A stretch of 25,043 bases of DNA from an uncultured Clostridia bacterium (GCA_910579415.1 CAJTUY010000027.1:4512-29554), one strand, 5' to 3'. Shown: positions 7,712-16,223, counted from the stretch's first letter. The notes: generated from the letters alone by a model not told the origin. Numbers and translations are program-made.

Positions 7712-8343
7712 ATATATCCTATCCCATATACCGTTTTTATCGGCGCATCCGGCAATTTTTCACGCAGTCGCCGCACTGCAACCGATAACGCATTGCCTTC
7801 CACAAATTCAGCCCCCTCAGTCCATATTCTGTCTATCAGCATATCCCTTGAAAGTGTACGTCCTCGATTATTTACAAACAGTTTTAACAGTTTTTGCTCG
7901 GTTTTGCTGAGTTCTATCGGCATTCCGTTATTTACAAACATCATTGTATCAAAATTAAAATCAAAACCATCCTCTTTAAACACACTGTCAGCATGTTCAT
8001 TACGCCGCAAAACAGCATTTACACGCGCACGCAATACGGCAAGTGAAAACGGTTTTGTTATGTAGTCGTCAGCGCCGCTTTCAAGCCCCGCCACAATGTC
8101 CGTTTCCATATCGTTTGCAGTAAGAATTATAATCGGAACATTACTCATTGTTCGTATTTGCCGACAAAAATCCAAACCACTGCCATCAGGAAGGTTAATG
8201 TCAAGAATTATAAGTTCTATATCCGTATTAAATAAATTACGAGCTTCCAAGATGCTGTAAGCCTGTACTGTCTTGTCTGACAAAAAAGACAGTGCAATAC
8301 CGTTATTTAAAGATTTATCGTCTTCAACTATCAAAATGTTCAT
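7699..8343 (-). CDS. OmpR/PhoB-family response regulator
   Basis: Cytoplasmic transcription factor of 214 residues. The receiver domain (1-115) has the acidic pair VEDD at 7-9, phospho-acceptor Asp48 in IILDINLPDGSG, switch Thr75 (ILTAND) and Lys97 (YITKPF). The C-terminal winged helix (about 125-214) ends in the family-typical VKTVYGIGYIWEK (here IKTVYGIGYIWEK). It is the first gene of the regulator-kinase operon; the kinase start lies inside its last codons. GGAG is 7 bases before the ATG. Its likely targets are the ABC genes just downstream, where tandem repeats flank a promoter with a weak -35. Length and motifs are normal. Confidence 0.93.
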   Translation of the reverse strand: MNILIVEDDKSLNNGIALSFLSDKTVQAYSILEARNLFNTDIELIILDINLPDGSGLDFCRQIRTMSNVPIIILTANDMETDIVAGLESGADDYITKPFSLAVLRARVNAVLRRNEHADSVFKEDGFDFNFDTMMFVNNGMPIELSKTEQKLLKLFVNNRGRTLSRDMLIDRIWTEGAEFVEGNALSVAVRRLREKLPDAPIKTVYGIGYIWEK

Positions 8344-8369
8344 GTTTTTTCTCCGAAAATTTTTATTAA

Positions 8370-8398
8370 ATTATATTTCTCATCAGATTATATGTCAA
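8370..8398 (-). promoter_or_regulatory. Consensus sigma-A promoter of the regulator-kinase operon
   Basis: On the minus strand TTGACA (8393-8398), exactly 17 bases, then TATAAT (8370-8375): both hexamers match consensus perfectly. The -10 ends 26 bases before the response regulator ATG. This predicts strong basal expression of the two-component pair, unlike the activator-dependent ABC promoter downstream. Confidence 0.88.
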
Positions 8399-8437
8399 TA
8401 ATTTTAAATAAAAATTTATATAAATTTTATAATTAAA

Positions 8438-8460
8438 AAGCAAGCGTAAAACGCTTACTT
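8438..8460 (-). terminator. Rho-independent terminator of the pyrH-pepP operon
   Basis: On the minus strand AAGTAAGCG (8460-8452) pairs with CGCTTGCTT (8446-8438), a 9-bp stem with one G-T pair and a 5-base loop. It is followed by TTTAATTAT. The upstream arm contains the stop codon of the peptidase gene (8455-8457), so the hairpin begins inside the coding end. Confidence 0.82.
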
Positions 8461-9510
8461 TAATTCAATAAGTTCTTTAGGAGAATGTGTAAGATTTACT
8501 GTTTGACCATTTTCAATTGAAATTAAATCCTCTATTCTCACACCGCCGAAACCGTCAATATAAATGCCGGGTTCTACGCTCATAACATAGCCGTTTTTTA
8601 CCGTTTCACCGCACTTAGGCGCAAATGACGGTGACTCGTGAATTTCTATGCCGACACTATGACCTAATCCGTGACCGAAATTATCGCCATATCCCGCATT
8701 TTTTATTATATCCCGCGCAATCGCGTCTATGGCAGAACACTTCACGCCCTCTTGAATTGCGTCAATAGCCGCCGTCTGCGCGTGAAGTACAATATTGTAT
8801 ATCTCCTTCTGATGTTCATCTGCCTTACCGACTACCACTGTACGCGTCATATCCGAGCAATAGCCCTCAAAAACGCAACCAAAATCAAGCGTTAAAAAGT
8901 CTCCTTTGTCAATAACCTTGTCTGTCGCAACACCATGCGGCATTGCGCTGCGCTTACCCGATGCCGCAATAGTATCAAACGACAATGCGCTTGCGCCCTG
9001 CTTTTTCATAAAAAATTCTATCATCAAAGCTATTTCACGTTCCGTCTTTCCTGCCCTGATTTCTTTTAATACATATTCAAATGCTGCGTCACCGATTTTT
9101 TCAGCCTCCGCAATCTTTTTTATTTCATCTGCGTCCTTTATTTTCCTCTGTTCATTGATAATATTCTGCATTTCAACAAGGTCCTGATTTGTACGCAATT
9201 TTGCCCTTAGACGCTTGTATTCATGCACACTCATTATATTTTCTTCATATCCGATATATTTAGCGTTCGTCTGCGAAAACACCTTATTAAAGCCGTTTTT
9301 TATATCCATTACTACAAAGCCTTTTGCTTGTTCCTTCGCCTGTATTATATAGCGCGAATCTGTTATAATACAACATATGTCATGTGATATTAAAAGATAA
9401 GCGTCTTCTGAAGTAAATCCGCTGTAATAGAATATATTCGGATAACCCGAAATCAAAACGGCCTCATTATCATGAAGCTTTTCACGAAGCTTATCTATTC
9501 TGTTATGCAC
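8455..9510 (-). CDS. pepP: M24-family Xaa-Pro aminopeptidase
   Basis: Cytoplasmic di-metal peptidase of 351 residues that removes the N-terminal residue before proline. It has the creatinase-like N-terminal domain (1-120) and a pita-bread catalytic domain. All five metal ligands are visible: Asp209 (TLDFG), Asp220 (CSDMTRT), His284 (GHGLGHSVG), Glu313 (SVEPGIY) and Glu327 (VRIED). His192 in MPHG matches the family's substrate-site histidine. It overlaps aroQ by 16 bases and is the last gene of the long operon. In many Clostridia aroQ and this peptidase are followed by efp, which is absent here. It could be named pepQ or ypdF-like; dipeptidase versus aminopeptidase specificity cannot be decided from sequence alone. 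Confidence 0.93.
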   Translation of the reverse strand: MHNRIDKLREKLHDNEAVLISGYPNIFYYSGFTSEDAYLLISHDICCIITDSRYIIQAKEQAKGFVVMDIKNGFNKVFSQTNAKYIGYEENIMSVHEYKRLRAKLRTNQDLVEMQNIINEQRKIKDADEIKKIAEAEKIGDAAFEYVLKEIRAGKTEREIALMIEFFMKKQGASALSFDTIAASGKRSAMPHGVATDKVIDKGDFLTLDFGCVFEGYCSDMTRTVVVGKADEHQKEIYNIVLHAQTAAIDAIQEGVKCSAIDAIARDIIKNAGYGDNFGHGLGHSVGIEIHESPSFAPKCGETVKNGYVMSVEPGIYIDGFGGVRIEDLISIENGQTVNLTHSPKELIELK

Positions 9511-9929
9511 GTCAATGCCTCCAATGCAAGCTCATAACCTTTAAATCCAAGTCCGCATATCTGTCCGACACATTCAGGAACAATGACAGATGTATGCCTA
9601 AATTCCTCACGTTTATGGATATTTGAAATATGCACCTCTATTACAGGCAGCTTTACTGAACCAAATGCATCACGTATGGCGTAGGAATAATGCGTGAAAG
9701 CGCCTGGATTTATTATTATTCCGTCATATACTCCCATTGCATTATGTATTTTTTCAACAATTTCACCTTCAAAATTACTTTGGAATAAATCCGCAGATAC
9801 TCCAAGTTCTTCAGCTTTTTGAGTGATTTGTTTTTCCAAATCAGAAAGAGTATTACTGCCGTAAATCTCAGGTTCACGTTTTCCAAGCATATTTAAGTTA
9901 ACACCGTTTATAATAAGATACTTCTTCAT
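9495..9929 (-). CDS. aroQ: Type II 3-dehydroquinate dehydratase
   Basis: Converts 3-dehydroquinate to 3-dehydroshikimate, the third step of the shikimate pathway to aromatic amino acids. At 144 residues it has the normal length of the small dodecameric type II enzyme. Visible active-site features are INGVNLNMLGKREP with the catalytic Tyr23 (EIYG), the INPGAFTHYS loop, the EVHISN histidine and the Arg of EEFRHTS. The ATG directly follows the TAA of ispG, with AGGGAG inside the end of ispG, so it is translationally coupled. Its 3' end overlaps the peptidase gene. No other shikimate gene is in the window. Confidence 0.95.
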   Translation of the reverse strand: MKKYLIINGVNLNMLGKREPEIYGSNTLSDLEKQITQKAEELGVSADLFQSNFEGEIVEKIHNAMGVYDGIIINPGAFTHYSYAIRDAFGSVKLPVIEVHISNIHKREEFRHTSVIVPECVGQICGLGFKGYELALEALTCITE

Positions 9930-10979
9930 TTACTCAACTCCCTGCATTTTTTCAATTTCAAACATAAGTTCATCAACTATTTTGTACTCAGGAACTTTTC
10001 TGACAATTTTACCCTTCTTAAATATAAGTCCCTCGCCTTTTCCACCTGCTATTCCTATATCAGCCTCTCTTGCCTCACCCGGACCATTTACTGCACAGCC
10101 CATAACCGCAATTTTTATAGGTGTTTTTATATTTCTTGTACGCTGTTCAACCTCATTTGCAATAGGTATAAGGTCAATCTGAGTACGACCGCAGGTCGGA
10201 CACGAAATTATTTCTGCATTTTTTTTACGAAGTCCTAAAACCTGCTGAATATCATACGCAGTATAAACTTCTTCAATTGGATTTGCAGTCAGTGACACAC
10301 GCATTGTGTCTCCTATTCCCATTGACAACAGAGTCCCTATTCCCACAGCTGATTTTAGTGTCCCTGATTTTAGTGTCCCTGACTCTGTAACTCCTATATG
10401 CAGAGGTATATCGGATATAACATCAAACTTTTTATATGCACTTATCATTTTAGGCACATCGGAAATTTTAATTGATACAACCATATCGGTAAAATTAAGC
10501 CCGTCCAAAATTTCAACGTGGCGCAAAGCGCTCTCTACAAGTGCATCCGATGTTACTCCACTATATTTTTCAAGCAAATCCTTTTCAAGCGAGCCGCCAT
10601 TTACTCCTATCCTTATAGGAATATGACGTTCCTTAGCCATATCAACAACTTGTCTTATTCTGTATTCATCCCCTATATTTCCCGGATTTATTCTTATTTT
10701 ATCTACACCGTTTTTCATACACTCTAGCGCTAGCCTATAATCAAAATGAATATCAGCTACCAATGGTATATGAATTTGTTTTTTTATAGCTTCTATCGCC
10801 TGAGCTGCTTCCATATCCGGCACAGCCACGCGTATAATCTCACAGCCTGCATTTTCTAATTCATGTATCTGATTTACTGTTTCTGTTACATCTCGCGTAT
10901 CCGTATTACACATAGACTGTATCGCTATCGGATTATTACCGCCGATTTTAATACCGCCGATATTTACTACTCTTTTCAT
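9930..10979 (-). CDS. ispG: 4-hydroxy-3-methylbut-2-en-1-yl diphosphate synthase (IspG/GcpE)
   Basis: Iron-sulfur enzyme of the MEP isoprenoid pathway that reduces MEcPP to HMBPP. At 349 residues it is the short bacterial form. Cluster ligands are Cys260 and Cys263 (CPTCGRT) and Cys295 (GCAVNGPGE), with the conserved Glu302. The TIM-barrel start PIAIQSMCNTDT and VADIHFDYRLA are typical. It shares the operon with dxr, another enzyme of the same pathway. AAAGGAGC precedes the ATG. A 15-base DNA duplication encodes SGTLKSGTLK within the normally conserved region; family length is unchanged. Confidence 0.96.
   Translation of the reverse strand: MKRVVNIGGIKIGGNNPIAIQSMCNTDTRDVTETVNQIHELENAGCEIIRVAVPDMEAAQAIEAIKKQIHIPLVADIHFDYRLALECMKNGVDKIRINPGNIGDEYRIRQVVDMAKERHIPIRIGVNGGSLEKDLLEKYSGVTSDALVESALRHVEILDGLNFTDMVVSIKISDVPKMISAYKKFDVISDIPLHIGVTESGTLKSGTLKSAVGIGTLLSMGIGDTMRVSLTANPIEEVYTAYDIQQVLGLRKKNAEIISCPTCGRTQIDLIPIANEVEQRTRNIKTPIKIAVMGCAVNGPGEAREADIGIAGGKGEGLIFKKGKIVRKVPEYKIVDELMFEIEKMQGVE
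10351..10380. repeat. Perfect 15-bp tandem duplication inside ispG
   Basis: GATTTTAGTGTCCCT occurs twice in direct succession (10351-10365 and 10366-10380). It encodes SGTLK twice on the minus strand. The matching stretch in IspG relatives also has a repetitive TEAGT-x-x-SGT-x-KSA pattern of equal length, so this is not an insertion. A unit gain or loss by slippage would stay in frame. Confidence 0.7.
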
Positions 10980-10983
10980 CGTA

Positions 10984-12243
10984 TTATTGCTCCTTTGTTG
11001 TGAACGAAACTATATCGGTCGTATATTCTTCGCCGTCCCACACAGTATAAAACCTCCAGAAGTATTCTGTGTTTGGCGCAAGCGTCATATTTGCGTCCTC
11101 CTTGAGGTCATACAGATATGTAATTGTTCCGCTCTTATCTGTAATGACTTTATGCAGAAGCGCAGCAGCCTGTGGCGACAATTCGTTAAAGTCGGCCTTA
11201 TACTTATAGCCTTCCTCAGGCAACTTGAATTTCTGCATACTGTCGACAGATGTTCCAAAATAGAAGCCATACTCTATTGCCGGATTATATTCGGTTATGT
11301 CCTCTGCCATACAACTTCCGTTAAGTACAGCGTTGTCAGCAGTAATATCAGTGGTTTCGGCCTCAAGGAATGAAAAATCAACCGGTCTTTGCGCATATGT
11401 AGTAAATGTGCCGTTCCTGTCCCAATAGCGTACCCCCTCACTGACAAGGTACATACGGTAATAATATGTACTATTTTCTTTAAGGTACAACCCGCTCTTG
11501 TTTGCATCTATTACCGCAGTAACATTTGCTCCAATAAAGTCATTTGTACTCTCCGTATTAACAATTATATTGTCCTCTTTGCAGACTAACATTTTACCGT
11601 CCTTTGTTGAAAGCTTATCGCGGCTGTCACATATAAGTACGCCTATTTCCTCAGGTATCGGTTCTTTTGCTTTAAGGTCTATATCATATTGAAGCATTAC
11701 ATTTTTTGACGTAGTGTATTCCCTAACCGATGCATTTGATACTGTTTTTGCCCCGTTTATCTCTTTTTCTACCGCCATTGGCACAGAATTTATAGGCGCA
11801 GATGTCGGTACGAGCGTCGATGTAGGCGTCGGCTTTAGTGTTGTAATTGTCACAACAGAGGCTTCGCCATCATAATCAACCTTGTGTCCAAATGCTTCCG
11901 ACACCGCCCTTAACGGCACAAAGGTTTTGTCATATACAATAACAGCAGGCTTATCTAAATGTATTCCCTCACCGTTTTTATATATAGTGTCTGAATTTAT
12001 GGCAAGCGATATTTTAGTATCGGCAAATGTCGCTCCCACCGTTTTTGTTTCATCATTCCAACTTATATCAGCTCCTAATTTTTCAAATATACCGCGCATC
12101 GGAACAAATGTATAGCCGTCGTCTATATAGGGTGCTTCGGCAAATTCCGCTTTTTCTCCGTCGATTACCACGCTTATCCCGTCTGCATATGCGTCAGATG
12201 ACATTAGTGTTAATGCGAATAATATTGCACATATTTTTTTCAT
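10984..12243 (-). CDS. Secreted protein: copper-amine-oxidase-N stalk domain plus two Fn3-like repeats
   Basis: Product of 419 residues. A signal peptide spans about 1-20 (cleavage after DAYA likely). Residues about 22-137 hold two motifs of the copper amine oxidase N-terminal stalk family: YTFVPMRGIFEKLGADISW and KTFVPLRAVSEAFGHKV. A Pro/Thr/Ser linker near 140-155 follows. The rest shows two divergent fibronectin-III-like units with matching ends (YYYRMYLVSEG...GTFTT and YFWRFYTVWDG...VSFTT). No catalytic amine oxidase domain and no SLH domain are present. It should act outside the cell, perhaps as a wall-binding or matrix protein; the function is unknown. AGGAGGAG precedes the ATG. It lies 16 bases after rseP and 4 before ispG, inside a biosynthetic operon where such a gene is not expected. 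Confidence 0.8.
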   Translation of the reverse strand: MKKICAILFALTLMSSDAYADGISVVIDGEKAEFAEAPYIDDGYTFVPMRGIFEKLGADISWNDETKTVGATFADTKISLAINSDTIYKNGEGIHLDKPAVIVYDKTFVPLRAVSEAFGHKVDYDGEASVVTITTLKPTPTSTLVPTSAPINSVPMAVEKEINGAKTVSNASVREYTTSKNVMLQYDIDLKAKEPIPEEIGVLICDSRDKLSTKDGKMLVCKEDNIIVNTESTNDFIGANVTAVIDANKSGLYLKENSTYYYRMYLVSEGVRYWDRNGTFTTYAQRPVDFSFLEAETTDITADNAVLNGSCMAEDITEYNPAIEYGFYFGTSVDSMQKFKLPEEGYKYKADFNELSPQAAALLHKVITDKSGTITYLYDLKEDANMTLAPNTEYFWRFYTVWDGEEYTTDIVSFTTKEQ

Positions 12244-12259
12244 TTTGTATTTTCTCCTC

Positions 12260-13408
12260 CTAAAATAATCTCATTATATCATGGAATGATATAAACAGCA
12301 CAAACAATAACAACAGTGCCATACCTGTCATATGAACCCATCCTTCTTTATCTGGCGGTATAGGCTTTTTACGTATCATTTCAAGCAGTACAAACAATAT
12401 CCGTCCTCCGTCAAGCGCAGGTATCGGCAATAAATTGAATATTCCTAAATTTATTGTTAATAGCGCAACAAGATTAAGCACATTAAGCAAGCTGTATTTA
12501 CCTGAATTTACTGCGTTGTTAACCTCGCTTACTATTCCAACCGGGCCTGACATCTCGTCTATGCCGATTTTACCTGTTATCATTTGCCAGAACGACTGAT
12601 ATACAAGCTTAACAGTAAATTTAGTTTCATTATACGTTTCACCCCATACGTTAAAGAAATTTATATCCTTCAATTCAGGAGTAAAACCTATTATATACCG
12701 TACAGTATTCTGAGTTTCGCCCACAAGCTCATCTTTCTTAGGAAGTTCATCGCTGTATTCGGTAAATTGCCCCGTTGTATAGCCATTTATGGAACTGTCT
12801 ATCTGTACACCCGTATCCGTATATGTTGCATTTATAATCTGCTCTGTCGGTCTAAAAGTAAAATCCAGCTTTTCATTTCCGCGCTTTACCTTAATCGTTG
12901 CTGTTTCATCTTTTGTAAAGCTCTGTGTATACAATGCTATATCATTATAAAAGCTTACATGCTTACCGTTTATTTCAATAATCTTATCACCCTGCTGTAT
13001 TCCTGCCTGCTCTATATAACTATTTTTAACAACTGTATCAATGACATTTGTACGTATAGGCGAAATCATTGGTACAATAATTAAAAACAGCATAAATCCA
13101 AGAATAACATTTACTGTGCCGCCTGCCAGCAATACAAGAAGTCTTTTCCATGCCTTTTGATTGGTAAAAGCTCTCGGGTCAGTATTATCTGCTTCGTCCT
13201 CTCCTTCAAATTTACAATATCCGCCAAGCGGCAGAGCGCGTACAGAATACTGTGTTTCACCTTTTTTTCGTTTGAAAATAACAGGTCCCATTCCCACAGC
13301 AAATTCATCAACTTTAAAATCAAGCCATTTTGCCACAGCAAAATGCCCCAGTTCGTGAAGTGAAATCATCACAAGAAACATTGCTATTGATACAATTGCA
13401 GTTATCAA
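12260..13408 (-). CDS. rseP: Site-2 intramembrane zinc metalloprotease RseP
   Basis: Membrane protease (382 residues) that cuts membrane-bound regulators and residual signal peptides within the bilayer. The zinc motif HELGH is at 18-22 in the first membrane helix and the third ligand Asp333 is in PIPALDGGR. A PDZ domain lies near 125-190 (GIQQGDKIIEINGKHV). Further helices are near 93-112, 300-325 and 358-378. The start is TTG 13408, with GGAG 7 bases before it; no other start fits the N-terminal helix. Its place after dxr is the standard Firmicute arrangement. It would also be called RasP/YluC. Substrates cannot be inferred from this window. Confidence 0.95.
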   Translation of the reverse strand: MITAIVSIAMFLVMISLHELGHFAVAKWLDFKVDEFAVGMGPVIFKRKKGETQYSVRALPLGGYCKFEGEDEADNTDPRAFTNQKAWKRLLVLLAGGTVNVILGFMLFLIIVPMISPIRTNVIDTVVKNSYIEQAGIQQGDKIIEINGKHVSFYNDIALYTQSFTKDETATIKVKRGNEKLDFTFRPTEQIINATYTDTGVQIDSSINGYTTGQFTEYSDELPKKDELVGETQNTVRYIIGFTPELKDINFFNVWGETYNETKFTVKLVYQSFWQMITGKIGIDEMSGPVGIVSEVNNAVNSGKYSLLNVLNLVALLTINLGIFNLLPIPALDGGRILFVLLEMIRKKPIPPDKEGWVHMTGMALLLLFVLFISFHDIMRLF

Positions 13409-13423
13409 ATTAAACTCTCCTTT

Positions 13424-14569
13424 TTACAGACTATACACAATTTCACGCGCAAGTCTGTCTGCTTCAAAAATATCCTCAATTGTCGGATTTTCAATATTGT
13501 CTATTTTATTCATTGCACTATCTATTGCATCTGATATTCCCAGATACGATATTTTACCCTTTAAAAACAGCTCCACTGCTGCCTCGTCCGCACCGTTAAA
13601 TACAGTCGGTTTCACTCCGCCTTGTTTAAGCGCGTCAAACGCAAGACGCAGCGCAAAAAATGTGTCTGTGTTGGGTTCTTCAAACGTCAAATTACAATAT
13701 TTAGTAAAATCAAGCTCATTATCTATCATTGGAAGCCTGTGTGGATATGTAAGTGCATATTGTATAGGCAGCTTCATATCAGGCACACCAAGCTGTGCAA
13801 TAACCGCATTATCACAAAACTCTACCATTGAATGCACAACACTCTGACGATGTACAAGCACTTTTATATTATCCGTTCCGAAAAGCCATTTAGCCTCAAT
13901 AACCTCAAGTCCCTTGTTTACAAGAGTTGAAGAATCAATTGTCACTTTAGCGCCCATACTCCAGTTTGGGTGTTTTAACGCGTCAGACGGCGTTATATCC
14001 ATAAGTTCAGCACGTGTTTTACCGAAAAACGGGCCTCCGGACGCAGTGAGTAAAATACGTTTTACTTCACTTTTTTTACGGCAGCCCTGCAACGACTGAA
14101 AAATTGCACTATGTTCACTGTCAACCGGCAATATTCTTACATTGTTTTCATCTGCAAGGCGCATTACTATATGTCCGCCTGTTACAAGCGTTTCCTTATT
14201 TGCAAGGGCAATATTCTTTTTTGATTTTATAGCTTCTATTGTCGGTTCAAGACCTGAAATTCCCACAACAGCTGTAACTACTGTCTTTGCATCGGATACT
14301 GTTGCTGCTTCTGCAAGCCCTTTTTTCCCCGATACCACCTTTATATCCGTATCGGCAAGTTTAATTTTCAAGTCTTTAGCTTTATTTTCATCAGTTACGG
14401 CAACAAGGCTTGGTTTAAACTCCCTCGCCTGCTGTTCAAGCAAGTCTGTATTTGAATGTGCCGAAAGAGCGCATATTTTTATTTGCGGATACGTACGCGC
14501 TATTTCAAGAGTTTGTGTTCCGATTGAACCCGTTGAACCCAACACTGCTATTTTATGTTCAAATTCCAT
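13424..14569 (-). CDS. dxr: 1-deoxy-D-xylulose-5-phosphate reductoisomerase
   Basis: First committed step of the MEP isoprenoid pathway: NADPH-dependent conversion of DXP to MEP in the cytoplasm. It has 381 residues, the normal length. The nucleotide-binding loop GSTGSIG is at 11-17, the LANKE motif at 122-126, and metal ligands Asp150 and Glu152 lie in PVDSEHSAIFQ. The substrate segment ASGGPF and the HPNWSMG loop are intact. CGGAG lies 9 bases before the ATG. It is co-transcribed with ispG, so two MEP steps are made together with UppS, which uses the product for undecaprenyl diphosphate. Confidence 0.96.
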   Translation of the reverse strand: MEFEHKIAVLGSTGSIGTQTLEIARTYPQIKICALSAHSNTDLLEQQAREFKPSLVAVTDENKAKDLKIKLADTDIKVVSGKKGLAEAATVSDAKTVVTAVVGISGLEPTIEAIKSKKNIALANKETLVTGGHIVMRLADENNVRILPVDSEHSAIFQSLQGCRKKSEVKRILLTASGGPFFGKTRAELMDITPSDALKHPNWSMGAKVTIDSSTLVNKGLEVIEAKWLFGTDNIKVLVHRQSVVHSMVEFCDNAVIAQLGVPDMKLPIQYALTYPHRLPMIDNELDFTKYCNLTFEEPNTDTFFALRLAFDALKQGGVKPTVFNGADEAAVELFLKGKISYLGISDAIDSAMNKIDNIENPTIEDIFEADRLAREIVYSL

Positions 14570-14590
14570 TTTTTATTTCTCCGTATCAAT

Positions 14591-15424
14591 CTAAAATGCA
14601 ATCATTGCAAATATAATCATCATCAATATAATTGGTGCAATAAACATTACGCTGTCAAATCTATCCATAAATCCTCCGTGACCCGGAAATATCCAGCCAA
14701 AGTCCTTAATATTTTCATCTCTCTTTATTGATGAAGCAATTAAATCACCGATTTGCGAGCATATACCACCTACACAACCGATAGATGTAAAATACACAAT
14801 CCAGTGTTGGATATTCACTATAAAATCAGTTGTTGGTAATTTGCATAGTATAAACAGATAAATTAAACAACAAATAATTGCTCCTATTACACCACCTATG
14901 GCACCTTCTATGGTTTTATTGGGACTTATATGTGGTATAAGTTTATGCTTTCCAAAAAGCTTTCCCGAAAAATACGCGAAAGTGTCTGTTGTCCACGCAC
15001 ATATGAATATTAAAAGCATCAATTCTGTGCTGAAAAATTCTTTGACAAATAATATGCACCACATAGAGACAGTAATATACAGAGTCAAAAAACCGCTTGC
15101 AAGAATATCTTTATAGCTTTTTTTGCTGTGACGCGTTACAATAATTAACATATATAAAAGCAGTATTGCAGTGGCTGCCATAAAAACAAAAACAAGACCA
15201 ACTTCATCAATTTTTAGTATGAAATACATTGCAAGCATCATTATAATCGATGATATTCCTCCGACAGTTTTCATTAAATTGTCAGCCTTTGTTGCAGTAT
15301 AACATTCATACAGCATTACAAGTGTAACCGCTCCAAGCGCGATTGTAAACACAACCGGCGGTAATAAAAGTATACCAACAAAAAGCGCAAGCGCGATAAT
15401 AGCCGTGATTACTCTTGTTTTCAT
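14591..15424 (-). CDS. cdsA: Phosphatidate cytidylyltransferase
   Basis: Integral membrane enzyme making CDP-diacylglycerol from phosphatidate and CTP, the branch point for membrane phospholipids. About 277 residues with around seven or eight hydrophobic helices. The family signature is complete near the C-terminus: SSIKRDENIKDFG followed by PGHGGFMDRFDS. The start is given as ATG 15424, since GGGGGTG lies 7 bases before it and homologues begin MKTR. An ATG two codons earlier (15430) overlaps the uppS stop as ATGA and is also possible. It directly follows uppS, the common Firmicute order. Confidence 0.95.
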   Translation of the reverse strand: MKTRVITAIIALALFVGILLLPPVVFTIALGAVTLVMLYECYTATKADNLMKTVGGISSIIMMLAMYFILKIDEVGLVFVFMAATAILLLYMLIIVTRHSKKSYKDILASGFLTLYITVSMWCILFVKEFFSTELMLLIFICAWTTDTFAYFSGKLFGKHKLIPHISPNKTIEGAIGGVIGAIICCLIYLFILCKLPTTDFIVNIQHWIVYFTSIGCVGGICSQIGDLIASSIKRDENIKDFGWIFPGHGGFMDRFDSVMFIAPIILMMIIFAMIAF

Positions 15425-15426
15425 AA

Positions 15427-16164
15427 TCATACACCCCCAAACCTTCGTCCCCTGTTTTGGAAATCAACAATTGCGCATCTTAAATCAGCCGGTTTAAAAT
15501 CAGGCCATAATTTATCGGTAAACCACATTTCAGCATAGCTTACCTGCCACAGCATAAAGTTTGACAATCTCTGTTCGCCGCTTGTACGGATAAGCAAATC
15601 CACATCAGGCTGATTTTTTGTATACAAATGATTTTCAATCACATTTTCTGTTATATCAGAGGTATCAATTACTCTGTTTACGGCTTCTGCACAGATTTCC
15701 TTTACGGCATTTGTAATTTCTTCACGCGCTCCGTAATTAAGCGCTATATTCATCACAATACCTGTGTTATTTTTTGTAAATTCCTCTGTTTTAATTATCT
15801 GCTTCTGAATTTCCTGTGACAATTCTTTTCTTGAGCCGATAGCGCGTATAACCACATTTTCGCCTGCAAGTGTTTTTTCAGCATTCCTCAGATAATCCAA
15901 AAGAAGCGACATCAGATAATCAACTTCCTCCTTCGGGCGCTTCCAGTTTTCTGTTGAAAAGGCATACACAGTTATATATTTAACCCCGAGATTGTTTGCT
16001 TCAGTTATTATCTTTTTCAACGCTTCCGCACCTGCTTTATGTCCTGCGCTTCTCGGTAACCCCCTCTTTTTTGCCCATCTGCCGTTACCGTCCATTATTA
16101 TGCCTATATGCTGCGGCAAATGCAATAAATCAATTTCCTCAATCTTTTTTTTCTTAAAAAACAT
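15427..16164 (-). CDS. uppS: Undecaprenyl diphosphate synthase (cis-prenyltransferase)
   Basis: Adds isopentenyl units in cis to farnesyl diphosphate, giving the C55 carrier lipid for peptidoglycan and other wall polymers. 245 residues, normal length. Catalytic Asp25 is in IIMDGNGRWAKKRG, the conserved His and Gly are in SAGHKAG, and the C-terminal RTSGEQRLSNFMLWQ carries the isopentenyl-diphosphate-binding Arg residues. The N-terminal MFFKKKK is basic and probably membrane-associating. GAGAGG precedes the ATG. Unlike the rest of the operon it is separated from the gene before it (frr) by 79 bases holding a strong hairpin. Confidence 0.96.
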   Translation of the reverse strand: MFFKKKKIEEIDLLHLPQHIGIIMDGNGRWAKKRGLPRSAGHKAGAEALKKIITEANNLGVKYITVYAFSTENWKRPKEEVDYLMSLLLDYLRNAEKTLAGENVVIRAIGSRKELSQEIQKQIIKTEEFTKNNTGIVMNIALNYGAREEITNAVKEICAEAVNRVIDTSDITENVIENHLYTKNQPDVDLLIRTSGEQRLSNFMLWQVSYAEMWFTDKLWPDFKPADLRCAIVDFQNRGRRFGGV

Positions 16165-16189
16165 TCTTTACCTCTCATATTAGCACAAT

Positions 16190-16223
16190 ACCGACAGACA
16201 GTACACAAATACTGTCTGTCGGT
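16190..16223. repeat. Strong 13-bp hairpin between frr and uppS
   Basis: ACCGACAGACAGT (16190-16202) and ACTGTCTGTCGGT (16211-16223) pair perfectly around an 8-base loop. In the transcribed direction (minus) the stem is followed by ATTGTGC, not a T-tract, so it is not a standard terminator. It may be a processing or stability element, or an inefficient attenuator that sets the ratio of pyrH-frr to downstream message. No promoter hexamers that I trust lie between it and uppS. Confidence 0.7.

Noticed and set aside
10351..10380. Tandem repeat in ispG as a recent insertion
   Set aside because: IspG relatives have the same length and a similar repeated SGT-x-KS pattern here, so the reading frame and family length are normal.
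12584..13084. 166-residue plus-strand open frame inside rseP
   Set aside because: It lies opposite an intact, well-conserved rseP. Its product is Tyr/Ile/Cys-rich with no domain, as expected for antisense of an AT-rich gene.
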